NCBI GenBank assembly: GCA_046155815.1 | Contig: JBJXFY010000025.1 | Span: forward strand, 1-5,530 | Length of the DNA: 5,530 nt | Source: JBJXFY01 sp046155815 | GTDB taxonomy: Bacteria; Verrucomicrobiota; Verrucomicrobiia; Limisphaerales; CAIMTB01 | Direction of reading: 5' to 3' | Shown here: positions 5,216 through 5,530 of the stretch, piece by piece | Numbering within the stretch: position 1 is the first letter of the stretch | How the letters are laid out: each line of letters starts with the position of its first letter | Notes under the pieces: generated by a model | Databases searched by the model: none | What the model was told of the DNA's origin: nothing | The model's input: the letters and a program-made list of their open reading frames with translations, nothing else | Program-made: the position numbers and the translations under genes

Positions 5216-5530
5216 AGGCCGCCGTTGCCCTCGCGCTTGCCGTCGCCGCCCCGGCCCCGGCTTCCGCCCCGGCACCGCCGCGCCCTGCGGACCTGCTGGA
5301 CTTCGTGCCGCCGCCTGCGCCGCCGCTGTTCTCCACGGCCCTGCGGCTGGGCGATGACGAGGGCTGGTCGTTCACGCCCGGCGGCCACGCGAAGACGCTC
5401 TTTGAGTCCTACAGCAACCAGAACTTCGGCCTCGCCCCCGTGCCCGACGACACCTGGCTGCACCAGCGCATCCAGGCCGCGCTGTCGCTCGACTGGCGCG
5501 ACCGCTTCCGCTGGTTCACCGAGTTCACCT
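5212..5530 (+). CDS. outer-membrane porin, alginate-export family-like (5' part, runs off the window)
   Basis: Only the first 106 codons are present. The ATG overlaps the transporter stop in an ATGA. The N-terminus is a secretion signal: MKAAVALALAVAAPAPASA, with a likely cut after ASA near residue 19, followed by a proline-rich mature start. The segment ESYSNQNFGLAPVPDDTWLH (66-85) and then QRIQAALSLDWRDRFRWFTEF (86-106) resembles the start of alginate-export-type beta-barrels, where a 'dayllqR...l.adl...d..r.f.e' pattern marks the first strands. Members of this group are often annotated as alginate export proteins without alginate involvement, being general outer-membrane channels. Beside an exporter and two enzymes it probably passes the operon's compound across the outer membrane. 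The family call rests on a short segment and motif memory, so it is moderately sure; an exported protein is more certain. Confidence 0.65.
   Translation, partial: MKAAVALALAVAAPAPASAPAPPRPADLLDFVPPPAPPLFSTALRLGDDEGWSFTPGGHAKTLFESYSNQNFGLAPVPDDTWLHQRIQAALSLDWRDRFRWFTEFT

Noticed and set aside
3563..5275. Leftward open frame of 570 codons opposite the transporter gene
   Set aside because: Composition (Arg, Gly, Gln, His, Glu) is typical of antisense frames in GC-rich DNA; the plus-strand frame is a clear membrane transporter.
1..5530. CRISPR array, tRNA, rRNA, insertion sequence or toxin-antitoxin module
   Set aside because: No regularly spaced direct repeats, no tRNA or rRNA-like sequence, no transposase or short paired toxin/antitoxin frames were seen.

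Overview
This window is strongly GC-rich throughout, and none of its six gene starts has a Shine-Dalgarno-like purine tract. Four of the starts follow an NGCC or CGCC context instead. That, together with short imperfectly related hairpin repeats of the 'GTAGCGCAGG...' kind and the protein families present, suggests a free-living high-GC Gram-negative. A verrucomicrobium of the Opitutaceae type is my best guess; this is an inference, not proven. The alginate-export-type porin at the right edge implies an outer membrane.

Left part (1-1480). A REP-like pair of hairpins (28-67) lies directly behind the stop codon of a leftward gene (69-1436). That gene encodes an exported protein with one CXXCH haem-attachment motif and no further domain I can name. 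About 30 bases upstream of its start lies a near-consensus FNR/CRP-family binding site (1466-1479), so this putative c-type cytochrome may respond to oxygen or nitrogen oxides.

Middle (1481-2137). A short intergenic stretch with imperfect inverted repeats precedes a leftward HxlR-family regulator (1659-1982) with a conserved N-terminal cysteine. The 155-base divergent region between this regulator and the next gene carries three separate perfect inverted repeats. One of them belongs to a set of GCAC/GTGC half-sites spaced exactly 10 bp apart, and is a good operator candidate.

Right part (2138-5530). A tight rightward operon encodes, in order, a YcaC-like isochorismatase-superfamily cysteine hydrolase (2138-2815), a short-chain dehydrogenase/reductase with unusual core motifs (2848-3582), an MFS_3-type exporter with a C-terminal monooxygenase-like domain (3611-5215), and the start of an outer-membrane porin resembling the alginate-export family (5212 to the edge). 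The exporter and porin overlap by ATGA. The likely logic is that the HxlR protein senses a small, possibly electrophilic or aromatic compound and controls enzymes that modify it plus inner- and outer-membrane proteins that move it. The substrate cannot be read from the sequence.
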